64,000 nucleotides of DNA, taken from positions 15,437,352-15,501,351 of the forward strand of contig OY743171.1 in assembly GCA_963555705.1 (NCBI GenBank). Reading direction: 5' to 3'. Source of the DNA: Ligustrum vulgare. Its lineage: Eukaryota > Streptophyta > Magnoliopsida > Lamiales > Oleaceae. The notes beneath the pieces were generated by a model, which was not told the origin of the DNA, searched no databases, and worked only from the letters and a program-made list of their open reading frames with translations. The position numbers and the translations under genes were made by a program. Positions 49,901-60,337 of this stretch are shown here, piece after piece (positions within the stretch are counted from its first letter, which is position 1; each line of letters starts with the position of its first letter).

Positions 49901-52900
49901 ATGATATCAATAACTATCGAATGAATAAAAAAGGCTGTGAAGCAAAAAATTTCAGTTAAAGAATGATTCCTCTCTTAGCTATTAAACAGTCATCCAAAAC
50001 GTTGGGGTACATATTTGTTTTCCATCTTTGCTTTTGGTTACATATTATAGCAACATAGTAATCTTGGCTTCTTGTTTTCTTTAAATAAACTTTCATCCGT
50101 GATTCTACCATTTCTTAGCTCTGAGCCTCTGGCAAATCATGGTATGTGATTTTCAAGACCAGTTTCATTTTATTTATTTATTTTGATAAAAACCCTTTGG
50201 TATGAATTGGCTATTTTTGCACCATTTGATGTTTACTTGACCAGTTTCACACTTTCACATTTTGGTTCAAGTTATATAATAAATATTGAAGTGCTTGCAT
50301 TTAATTTTACTATGTAGTCTTGATTTCTTACACAAATATTTGTATTTTAATATTTAAACATTAATTATCTAATAACTTTCCCATCCTATTCTTTGCAAGA
50401 ATAATCATGTCTAGTCACCATGTAGCGGTGTTCAGTACAACATAGCAACACGTGAATTATTGGACAACTTCATATCAACAAATATCATGGCATATTAATG
50501 AAAAATCTTGCAAAGCAAGAAAGGAAAAGAACCATATGCATATATATTGTTATAACAGTAAAGTGTTTCTAAAATTGAAATAGGTGTCAGGTGTTTGAAA
50601 CAAAAACAAGCACGTTTCATTAGGCAAATCACAAAAAGGGAAATATTCCAACTTTGAGTAAGAAAGAACATACCAAACATGGAAAAAACAATAAAACATG
50701 CAGAGCCACACATATAAATTTGGAACTGAAAGCTTCAAGATTCTTTCTATTGCATACAACAGGTTTCCCTTCAAAGGATGTTGAGAATTTCGCACAATTG
50801 GGTTTATATACTGCACGATAGAATACGCTATATCAGTCGATTTCACATTCAAATAGAGAAAACCATTGTGGGAGTTGATTTCGTAAGAAAAAGGAGATCA
50901 CCTGTTCTACGATAAATCCCATGAATCCCGTAAATATTACTAACTTAATGAGTTGACGTGCCACCCAACCCTTCCGAATGCACGCTGTACGGGGATAGCT
51001 TGGCTACAAATAACAATTCTTGGTGATAAGAGAAAACATTCAACGCAACATAATAAAGCAAGCGGAGCAGAATTAATGAGTTCAACTAAAATGCCTTCTA
51101 CATCAATCACATGATCAAAAACAGACCAAAAATAGCAAGAAATGCTGGCACAAGGCTACTGTGAAGGATTTACTTCTCAATTCAGAGAATAATGTGCAAT
51201 CCATTGTAAGAGTTGCAGTCTCACCAGTTCTAAGCAGTGCATATGAGAAAGGTCTGGTTCAGTCCCGTTCTTGATGGAACTGAACTGAAACAGTCAAACT
51301 TGTTTATTTCAAGAAAACAACCCAATTCTTTTTAAATTCAGTCCTTTTTCAGAGTTCAAAGTTTGTAAAATGCGGTGTGGTGCATTACAAATAAATTTAC
51401 CAAACAATAAACATATCACATATTTGAAAAGCTTAAAAAATGCAAAATCATTCCAGTTTTGGGGAATTTTGACCATTCCTATAGCCCAGTGGTATCTAGT
51501 GTAAGATTGCGATGTCTAAATGAATCTTTCAAGCATTCATATTGCTTGATGGTATCACATATATTCAACTAAGGGTCCATATGTAACTCCGTGTATATTT
51601 GCAGAATTAGCACAACAGATAAAGAGCTTTCCATGAAGTATCCAGAGAAGCCATACATGTTCATGACTTTGAATAAAAATTTGATACTGATAATTAAAAT
51701 TCTGATACCTGGTAACACAATGTGGGAGCAACCATGAAGTATACCAAACTCTTAAAGCTACCACCGTAAGAATCATCCTTGTTCCAATAACTAGATAATG
51801 CTTCACCCTGGTCTCAAAAGAGAGTTCTATATAAGAAACTACAATGATCTGAATTGCATTGATTAAAAAGGAAATGCATGAGAATAGTTATCCATCAATT
51901 AGTATGTGTGTGCACATTTATTAGAGATAAAAATGGACATGCATAAAACTGGTTGTAGTAATTAAAATATGAGTAACATAATTGCATATACATGTCATAA
52001 TTCATTTTAATAAATAACAGCTGAAGTTACAGAACATGCCAAGTATCTCAACCAAAACAATGGAAATGGACAAATTTAGCTTCACATCTGCCTTCTCAAT
52101 TCAATTGAACACAAAGCATAGTATTGACATCAGTAAAGATGAACAAAAAACCATCAAAGAAATATAGATTTACTACCAAATGCTCCTTTTTTCTTCCTTT
52201 GACCTATTCAGTCGAAAATAAAAAAGGAGCAAAAGTAAAATTATTATAATATTATCTTAAGAAAAGGACTATGGTTTTCTTGTTACCTTATCAAGTGATT
52301 TGGAAAGTGCCCTCATATCGTGACTTGCATGAGCATAAGATACCAACTTCAACCACACAACGCAAGCAAAGAGCATTAATGTGACACCAGATAGAACAGC
52401 AGAATCACAGCTGTGCATTCCCAAACCAGTGAGTATCATTTAGTAATTGGAACTACACATTGCTTAAAATAGATAGAATCTACCAATATTTTTTGTGATT
52501 TGCACAAGGATTCCTACCTATCATGAGTTTCCAATATTATCATCCCCACGTGAATCTTATTGCTACCAAACTACTACACTAAAGAGACCCACCAAGCAAA
52601 CTAAAGGATTAAATTCTCTTCATTGTAAAGAGATGATGTTCTGTACACCTTTTTGTTAAAATTTGTGGATACCAATGACACATAGGAAGCTCTCAGTACC
52701 AAACTTCATAAATGTTAGGTTGCGTTGCATGATTTTCAAACCCATCTGCAGTTGTTTACAAATACCTTTTGGGTGTTCACTACTGAGGTAATCATCAAAT
52801 CAAATTTAGTCATATGGATTACTATAAATAACTTCATAATATTAATAAGCCAAAAGAACAAAGTATAAATTTAGTGCTCCATCCAATCACACATTGTCGC

Positions 52901-54197
52901 TTGGTCCAATGCATTAAGTTGAAGAAATGACCTTTATGCTGGGTACCTCGACACTGCTTTTATATATTCCAAATATACTATCCACTTTTCGCCTTATGTT
53001 TGCGATGAGCAAATTATGTAGACACCATATATATTTGCAACATTTTATTGGTATATTTCAATTGCAAATTTGGAATCTAAATATAAAAATGTCTCCACTG
53101 TTGAGGGTAAAATTCTTCATCAAACAAAAATAAATAAATAAATAAATTGTGATGAACAGCTTACGAGATGCAGATAATGATTTAAAGAAGTCCAAGACAA
53201 ACCTGAGAATAACCAAAACTGGATACAAGATAGCAGCTGTTGTTATAAAAATATGAAGAAAGACAGCAACCTGCAATTTTAAGTTGAATTTGAACTTATT
53301 CCCACAGAGCATTAAGTAACAACTGATCAACATTCACAGTTTTGGAAAAACCAAGTTGCATGACAAAGGGATGATTACTCAATAATGTGAACTGCCATGT
53401 ATAAATACTATGCAGCATGAAACCCAAAAAATTAAAGAATCCACAAATATAAATAAATAAAATGATTCATCTATCTAAACAGAATAGATAAAAACTCAAA
53501 AGTCACAGACTCGGATAAAGAGAACAAAAAAGTTACACAAAATTCCTTTAACAGTAGAGAACTTAGCTAAATCAGATAGATTAAAAATCTTCAATTTTTC
53601 AAAATTCAACCAAGTATTTAGTTTGAAAATATCTAAGTTAATCAAAATCTACTCACATCACAAATTACAATCTTCCTTCTCAGCGAACCCGTAGCCTTAC
53701 AAATTCGCAGCTGGTAGATTTGATGATAAAATTGGACAACTCAACTTTCATAACAATAGACTAACCTTCAATAAAACTCTTTATATGTAGAGAGATGAAA
53801 ACGAAAAAATCTATATAAATAATAGAAAGAGCACAATATGGGAAGGTAACACTTGTCTTTCAGTTTGTCGACTGACATGTTTCTCAGTGTGATATAAATT
53901 TACTACAAGGTGTCTAATTTATATCAACATGAGGAACAGACTCCTAGCCAATTTAGAGTGATTTATGACAAGAAAATCTAGTTGACAAAATATAGGTATT
54001 TTTTTCACACTCGATATAATAGGATACGGAGAAATGAAGTTGTAACTCTTAACTTACACATTCAGATATATACTTGAGTAGCACCAACTTCTCAACAAGA
54101 AATGCAGCAAGCGGGAAACTTGGGAGACTCAGGCTACAAAATGGAACGAGAAGATGTATCATAACAAAAGACATCAATGATGATGATGATGATGATG

Positions 54198-54248
<51 letters not shown>

Positions 54249-57141
54249 TAATGTTCAGCTTATATTACCAGCACATTAGAAGTGGCCAATCCTTCAGTGA
54301 TGTTGAACTAAACCAAAAGCCTGAATTGATAAGCCAGCCATACTGCAACCACATAAAAGACTACCTCTTAGCTCAACTGCTTTTAACTAACAAAGATAAT
54401 GGTACGCAGTAAACATCAACCGCTTCTAACGAACAAAAGTACATATATTATTAATGATGATTCGATTAACTATCCACATAAATCAAAAGGCACAAGGAAA
54501 TTCCAAGAGACGCACCTTCATCAAATTTTCAATAATAAGTCTGCTATTTACAGCAACAAGCACCACTATACAGAGGTTGAAGAGGCCTGCATGGCTCTGC
54601 CACAAAGACACCAATCAACATTCTGAAGTTCCATGGTGACTTCATTCATGGAAATAGTTTAGTAAATAACTCTAAAAAGTTATAATTCCACACCAGTATA
54701 TCTAGAACCAAGACCAAAATGAAATGAAATTGATATCACGGCATTAGATTGCATTACTTTACTTGGTTGTAAATTATGTGTCACTACCCTTTTACAATTA
54801 GATGAACGCCGTCAGTTTATTATAATGGTTTTTTATTTTTAGAAGTCAGAGCACGAGTATTGGCATATCTGTCTGTGATTAATATGTGTTTAGCCTCCGT
54901 TTGGTAAACTATATAGTTTATAAACAATATATTTCCACAAACCACTTTTTAACCACAAACATATTCCTAAATCACTTTTTAACAACATATTTTAACCTAA
55001 AAACAACACATTTTTTGTTTATAAATAAAAAACTTTTACCAAACAGAGACTAATTGACATTGACTCCAATACAAGGTCGTTGACTTTCAATGTGACATAC
55101 ATTCTTTTCTCAAGAATACATGGAGTCCATGAGCAGAGAGTTTCTTGATAATTACTCTCAACTTCCACAACTAGGAAAATCATAAAATCTATCAACTTTT
55201 TCAAACGAAATCAGATATATCGAGATGAACCTCATCATCTCTAAGATATAGAAGCCAATAGGAAAAGACAGTACATGCCTCCCTCAGCATAAAAGCAAAA
55301 AAGAGGAACTTCTCTTAAGGTAACTTTCTCAACCCTTTTACATTTCAGAACTTCTCGAGTATACAGAAAAAAAAAAATCACAAAACAACGCAAAGAAAGG
55401 TCAACTGTAATCAGATTCACTGAGATGAACCACGTCATCTCCAAGAAGCCAATAGGAAAAGTGCACAACTCCCACAGCAAAAAAGGCGAAATAGAGGAAC
55501 TTCTCATAAGGTTACTCCTCTCTCACCCCTTTTACATTTCATGAGTTCTCAAGTACAACCCTGACCCCAAAAAATGACAAAACAAAACAAAACAAAACAA
55601 AGAAATGTCAAATCTTGTATGGGCGTACCATAAACATGACAAATGTGGGATCAAGGGGCATGTCCCAGTGGAAATGCTCTTGCCCCCACCCCCTCCTGGC
55701 AAGTCCAGGGTTCGATCCCACCTCCCACCCTTACAATCCCTCCCCTCCCCTACATTCCCTTTGTATATAAAAATATAAAAAATAAAAAAACACATGACAA
55801 ATGCCAAATGAGAAAACTTTATAAACTACGAATTTTTCACATCTACAACCCTATAGAATTTTCTTTGTCCTATTATCTTCTGAATGAGAATTGGACATCA
55901 AATGAGTCAATGAACAATCAGGACCATGAGCAGGGGCGAATCTAGAAACTCAATTCAACACGAGCGAAATTGTTTCAGCACGAGCGGACGCTACAAGGTA
56001 AGGGGGAAAAAATTTCGAACCACAATTATAAGGTAAAAAAAAAAAAAATTTAGCGGATCCAGCACGAGCGGCCGTACGCCCTCGCGCATGGCTGGATCGG
56101 CCCCTGACCATGAGATAACTTCTGAAATAAGCACTCTCAATAACCCAGTGATGATCTTTCCGTTCTGAATCTTTAAACCAGATATCAACCTAATCCGTTA
56201 ACAACAAACAAACTAATGAGCAACAGATGGATGTACTTTTATTTTCGACGTGGTGAATTTCAAATGATGGTTTAATATATAGCGCATTAGTATGTCACCA
56301 CCAAAATAAGGACATGTACTTATCCGCACATGTTCAACCGAAAATAAATAAATAAATTATCAAATGTGCGTCCAAAATAACCTAAAAAGACCAACTGGCA
56401 AAATTTTGTTCATACCTGACCAGTCATCTGCAATAATAAGTCAAAGACTTGTTCATGAGCGACTTAAAATGACACCAGTAACTTAAACAACAAAAGATAT
56501 GACAAATTTAAAGTTGGTGACAGAAAAATTGAAAACAAATCTCTATTTTTTCGATATCTTTTGGCTGAAAACAAATCTCTATTTTTTCGATATGTTTTGG
56601 CTAAACGAACTCATAAAAAGCTAGGACTTCAACAATAAATACTGAAGTTTTAATAAAGCAAATCAGAAATTTGTGTAGGTATGTAAGGATGGCCAATTAT
56701 GTATATGTGCATGAAATTAGTAAGAAAAACAGAGCAAACCTGTTTGAAGATGGCGTCCGAGCAGAGAGGACTCTCTTTGATTCTCCGGTGAGCCGGTGCC
56801 GACGGACGGTAAGCGAATTTCTCTGCCGCCGACACCTCCACTCCTTGATTACTCTCTCCAGTACGAACCTGCTCCTTCTCCTCCTCGCCATTACTCAAAC
56901 CTTCAGTACCCGATTCACTCGGCTCTTCCCGCACCGATTCCACCACTCCTCCACACTGATTTCTCATCTCATTAATGTTATTAACATCACTGTCACTATC
57001 AGTCACCGCCACTAAAGAGTTTGAATCTGATTCCAGTCGTGCCACGGCAGTAGATCTCCGCCGAACAGTACTCGCGGCGCGGCTGTGGTGGGTGTTCAAC
57101 GACGTCGTTTCAACACTCTCCGGCAACTCCATGATCGTCAT
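46979..57141 (-). CDS. DGAT1: acyl-CoA:diacylglycerol O-acyltransferase 1 (DGAT1), 16 exons, 532 aa
   Basis: ER membrane enzyme of the MBOAT family that transfers an acyl group from acyl-CoA to diacylglycerol, the final step of triacylglycerol synthesis. Exons in transcript order: 57141-56740, 54596-54516, 54342-54269, 54133-54058, 53270-53203, 52410-52287, 51807-51709, 51003-50902, 50810-50674, 49480-49399, 49277-49257, 48415-48353, 47749-47702, 47589-47527, 47462-47409, 47083-46979. All introns are GT-AG and the sum is 1,599 bases in frame. Landmarks: variable acidic N-terminus; [16 protein letters not shown] (about 112-127); SHAGLFNLC at 135; [13 protein letters not shown] at 309; FYKDWWN at 403-409 (acyl-CoA-binding type motif); HKWMVRH at 425; VSAIFHE with the MBOAT catalytic His458; GQPMC at 512; C-terminal YYHDL (520-524), an aromatic ER-retrieval motif. 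The start MTIME at 57141 is preferred to the in-frame ATG at 57132 because related DGAT1s begin MTI/MAI. Exon 11 has only 21 bases. No lesion found. Confidence 0.95.
47366..47382. repeat. poly-G run, 17 G, in DGAT1 intron 15
   Basis: Seventeen G on the plus strand (C on the DGAT1 strand), about 25 bases inside intron 15 from its donor. Confidence 0.95.
54178..54248. repeat. (GAT)n(AAT)n microsatellite in DGAT1 intron 3
   Basis: GAT units pass into about 17 AAT units. Intron 3 is only 135 bases (54268-54134), and the repeat takes up about half of it, starting some 20 bases from the donor. On the transcribed strand it is (ATT)n(ATC)n. Confidence 0.95.
54893..55050. mobile_element. small MITE in DGAT1 intron 1, 158 bp
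   Basis: Inverted ends GCCTCCGTTTGGTAAAC and (other strand) GTCTCTGTTTGGTAAAAG. The flanking TA may be the duplication. The interior contains repeated ACCACTTTTTAACC/ATCACTTTTTAACA. TTTGGTA ends are common in Tourist/Harbinger MITEs, but the superfamily is not certain. Confidence 0.65.
55220..55554. repeat. two diverged copies of a ~140-bp unit in DGAT1 intron 1
   Basis: 55220-55361 and 55421-55554 share GAGATGAACC, TCATCTC, AGAAGCCAATAGGAAAAG, AGAGGAACTTCTC and CTTTTACATTTCA in the same order. Clearly diverged, so an old duplication. Confidence 0.75.
55646..55791 (+). mobile_element. tRNA-derived SINE in DGAT1 intron 1
   Basis: Pol III box A TGTCCCAGTGG (55661-55671) and box B GGGTTCGATCCC (55708-55719) at tRNA spacing, then a C-rich body and an A-rich tail. 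Flanked by the 12-bp duplication ACATGACAAATG (55634-55645 and 55792-55803). Inserted antisense to DGAT1. SINEs move with LINE-encoded enzymes. Confidence 0.92.
55931..56106. mobile_element. hAT-like MITE in DGAT1 intron 1, 176 bp
   Basis: Starts CAGGGGCGAATCTAG, ends GGATCGGCCCCTG. The 8-bp duplication ACCATGAG lies at 55923-55930 and 56107-56114. CAGGGGC ends and an 8-bp duplication are diagnostic of hAT. Contains AGCACGAGCGG twice. Confidence 0.9.
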
Positions 57142-57142
57142 T

Positions 57143-57148
57143 TTACAT
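57143..57148 (-). promoter_or_regulatory. minimal start-stop uORF ATGTAA before DGAT1
   Basis: On the minus strand ATG (57148-57146) is followed at once by TAA (57145-57143); one base later comes the DGAT1 ATG (57141). If this stretch is in the mRNA leader, ribosomes meet an AUGUAA just upstream of the true start. In Arabidopsis NIP5;1 such AUGUAA elements stall ribosomes in response to boron; a role here is inference only. Confidence 0.55.
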
Positions 57149-57360
57149 ATATATAACACCCTAGAAACAAATAAAAAGAAAACTCTAGAAAGCTTTAGAG
57201 CTTTACCAAAATCGGTTACCCTCAGAATGGTAGAGAAGATTGAGAAAAGTATATAGAAAGATGTAAAAAGGTAAGGTAGATTTTGGGGAAATTTCGATTA
57301 AAACTATTTTGGGATTAAAAGATTATAGGTTCAGGCGGTTTGCTTAATCTATTTGCTAGA

Positions 57361-57372
57361 TATATTTATATA
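57361..57372 (-). promoter_or_regulatory. possible DGAT1 TATA region
   Basis: The minus strand reads ATATATATAAATATA about 220 bases upstream of the ATG, followed by a pyrimidine-containing leader. AT-rich DNA makes this weak evidence. Confidence 0.35.
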
Positions 57373-59054
57373 TATTGTACACATAGAAACATATACATAC
57401 ATAAATACATTATCAGAGACAAAAAAGTCTGATTTGAACTTCAAGCACAGCCGCAGAATCTGAACTTCATGAACACAGCCGCTTGGAAGTTTCTGATTGT
57501 TTGTTCAGTGGAACGTAGCAAATCGGCAAATTCTAACACAGTGGCAAATATTATGTAATTCATTTTCTATTTATATCTGAAGCTTTAATACAAATTATTA
57601 ATGTATTTAATTAATTGTATAATAATAATTCATTTTCAAGAGTGGCAATGGCGTGTTTGGAATGAGAATATCTTTTGTGACAGTCAACTCTTCAAGAATA
57701 TAATATTGGAAGATAGTACATTTTATTGCTAAAATGAGAGCACCCAAGGTCCCAAACATGCCCATAGTATCTTTCAGTAGTGGAGACAAAAGGGCACAAT
57801 CAAGATTCCAATTTCCAAGAACAGTCTTCACGTAAAAATCGTCTATAGATAAATTTATAAAATATTACATTCTTTATTTATAAAAAAATAAAAAATTTAC
57901 CAAACGAGTTGATAATTTTCTAATTTATCTTCTTGGAAGGATGTATTCGTTAATTATGTTACAATTTGTCTTTACTCTTTATTTACCTCTTTTCTTGAAC
58001 GTGTGTGACCCACACTTCCTACAATCTACATCCCAATTTTACTTGTCAAAGTATATATTGGAGATGATCTAAATAGTATTGAAGAGGGACCTCGTAAAAT
58101 TATTTTGGGCTATTCACATAATTACACTACTTTTAGGGATCAAATTGAAATTTACTTGAATTTTATAAAAATTGAAAATTACTTATAATAAAATCATAAA
58201 AACTGAAAAATACTTCATAATCACGTGAAGTATCACAATCTGATACTTTTGATACTTCTCAAATATATTAGTATCACTGTATGATACCTATGATACTTTT
58301 CAATTTTTTTTTTTAGTAGCAATGAAGTCTTTTTCAAAATTTTTTATTTGGGTAGTAAAAATCAGTTTTATTATCTAAAGTAAGTAATTTATACAATTAT
58401 CCCTTTTTTAATTTTCAATATTTTTTGCTATTTGGATCAAAGCCCAAACCACCTAATTCAATCCAATCCAATCTAACTGAAACTTTATTGAATTGGATTG
58501 GGTTTGAACTCATGTTTAGTTGGATTGAGTTTATTTTTTATCAATCCGATCATAGTAAATTATGTTCGGATTAGGCAAAAAATCGACTCAACACAATCCA
58601 CGTCAACCCCTAATTGGCATATTTATCTTTTGTTTAATTTTGGACGCCAAATAGGGCACATTTGGGAATCAAACTCCATCATATTTCATTTTTCCGCAAT
58701 TTCCACGCTCTATCCAATTTGCAACTATCTTTCTCCTAATTTTGCAGCTATCTATTTTGAGTTCGTAGTAATTCGTCTAGTGTTTAAACTATTATTTCAC
58801 TCACCTAATTTTATAATCTCTACATCTAATTTTTCAACTGCATTATTATAGGCAATTTTAATGACTAGCTCATCATCGAAAACAATTTATTCAGCTTCTT
58901 GTATTTTATTTTATTTATTTATTTTTTAAAGACCTGACCAAAATGGCATGTTTATTACAGCATTTGGTAATTAAATAAGAATTAAAGTTATTCTTCCCAA
59001 ATAAACAACGGAGATAGTATTTCTTTAGCCTTTAATTTTATATCTTACATTTTA
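57373..59054. other. intergenic DNA upstream of DGAT1
   Basis: No gene supported. 58085-58330 belongs to a dispersed repeat with GATACTTTT and GTATCA motifs, seen again at 62345-62730. 58456-58510 is a hairpin made of CCAATCCAATC and its inverse. A plus frame at 58498-58851 (117 codons) has no recognisable content. Confidence 0.55.
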
Positions 59055-59399
59055 TCTTTATATATATATATATATAACATATAAAAAAGTAAGGTAGTTC
59101 CTAAAAATAATTTTTCTCCCATTTTTCTATTTCTACAAATAGTAAGGTCCCAGAGAATTAAATAGTGTGAATGCAAAGTGGATTAGTGTGAATACAAAGT
59201 GGATGATAAATACTAAATAATGGTTGATATTTTTTTAATCAATTTTAATTTTATTATTAACACTAATATTGAATGAATTCAATTAATATTTTTAGTTATC
59301 AGTATTAAAATTATCATTTACTTATTTTATTTATTTATTTTTTGTTCTTAATATTATAAATTCTATGTATAACCATCAATATAAAAATTGTGTTTTAAT

Positions 59400-60337
59400 C
59401 AGTGTTCTAAAATGCGAAAAAATGCGTCGCATAGGCGCGCCTAGGCGCGATGCGTCCCCCAAACGCATCGCACAAGCCAATGCGCGAAAAAATGCCTTTT
59501 TCACTCAAAAAAATCGGTCCAAACAGGTAAAAAACCTATTTTAGACTGACTAAACCGTTAAAAAACCGGGCTAAATCGGTAAAAAAACCGATTTAGACTA
59601 TAAAATCGGTAAAAAACGGTCCAAACCAGTTAAAAACCAGTTCAGACCGATAATAACCGATCTCAAAAAAAAACCTTATTTCTAAAATTAAATTAATTAA
59701 CTGATATAAAATATACATGGCCAAGCCCCAAAAATAGGTTCCAGCCTTTAGAAGTACAAGGCAACGCATGCTGTGTATTTATAAGCATATTAACTTAACA
59801 TTCAAGAGTTTCTAACCGATGTGGGATTGGTGCACCTTTCATTTACTTATCTTATTTTAATTTGCAGTTTGATATAAAAGCACAAGACGGTCACTAGTTC
59901 AACTGGAAAGTAGCGCCCCCAATTATCCTAATGACCCAGGTTCGAGTCCAAAGGTTGAGTTTTGCATTTTGTTTTGTTTTTTACTTATTTCATATTTGTG
60001 CTGCTTTTCTTTTTCCTTTGTCTTTTTTCCTTTTTTTTTTTTTAAAAAAAAGTCCCTCTATTTTGAAAATTATTTTTTCTTTACATTCACTTTTATTTAT
60101 TCAAATCTCCAAATGTATAAAATAATCTAATTAGTAATTTTGAAATTTGATAATTTTTATATGAAAGAAATCTAATTTTTGTTAAAAAAATCTAATTAAT
60201 GCCTTAAAATAATCAAAATATTATTAATAATACAAAACGCATTATGACGTCTATTCTTCGCATTGGTACGCCTAAACCTGTAATTCTTGATTCTCGACAT
60301 CGTCGCATCGCAACGCATTACGCCTTTTAGAACATTG
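59400..60337. mobile_element. non-autonomous hAT element, 938 bp, with nested SINE-like unit
   Basis: Ends CAGTGTTCTAAAATGCG and CGCCTTTTAGAACATTG (inverted: CAATGTTCTAAAAGGCG). 8-bp duplication GTTTTAAT at 59392-59399 and 60338-60345. The subterminal part has repeated GCGTCGCATAGGCGCG / CGCATCGC motifs near both ends. The interior includes several AAACCGGT-type repeats (59520-59660). Confidence 0.9.
59885..60050 (+). mobile_element. tRNA-derived SINE-like unit
   Basis: Box A TAGTTCAACTGG (59895-59906) and box B GGTTCGAGTCC (59939-59949) at tRNA spacing. After it comes a T-rich stretch ending in T/A runs near 60050. No cloverleaf with a CCA-ready acceptor stem is evident, so not a working tRNA gene. 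The 3' end and the duplication were not found; the end is approximate. Confidence 0.6.

Noticed and set aside
54074..54412. 112-codon plus-strand frame with a poly-Asp/poly-Asn stretch
   Set aside because: It crosses DGAT1 exons 3 and 4 on the other strand, and the homopolymers come from the intron 3 microsatellite.
56671..57015. 114-codon plus-strand frame
   Set aside because: Antisense shadow of DGAT1 exon 1.
58498..58851. 117-codon plus-strand frame
   Set aside because: Begins inside a CCAATCC/GGATTGG hairpin repeat and has only low-complexity hydrophobic sequence.
59895..59949. Box A and box B at tRNA spacing taken as a tRNA gene
   Set aside because: The stems do not pair into a cloverleaf by eye, and it is nested in a hAT element; a SINE-like origin is more likely.
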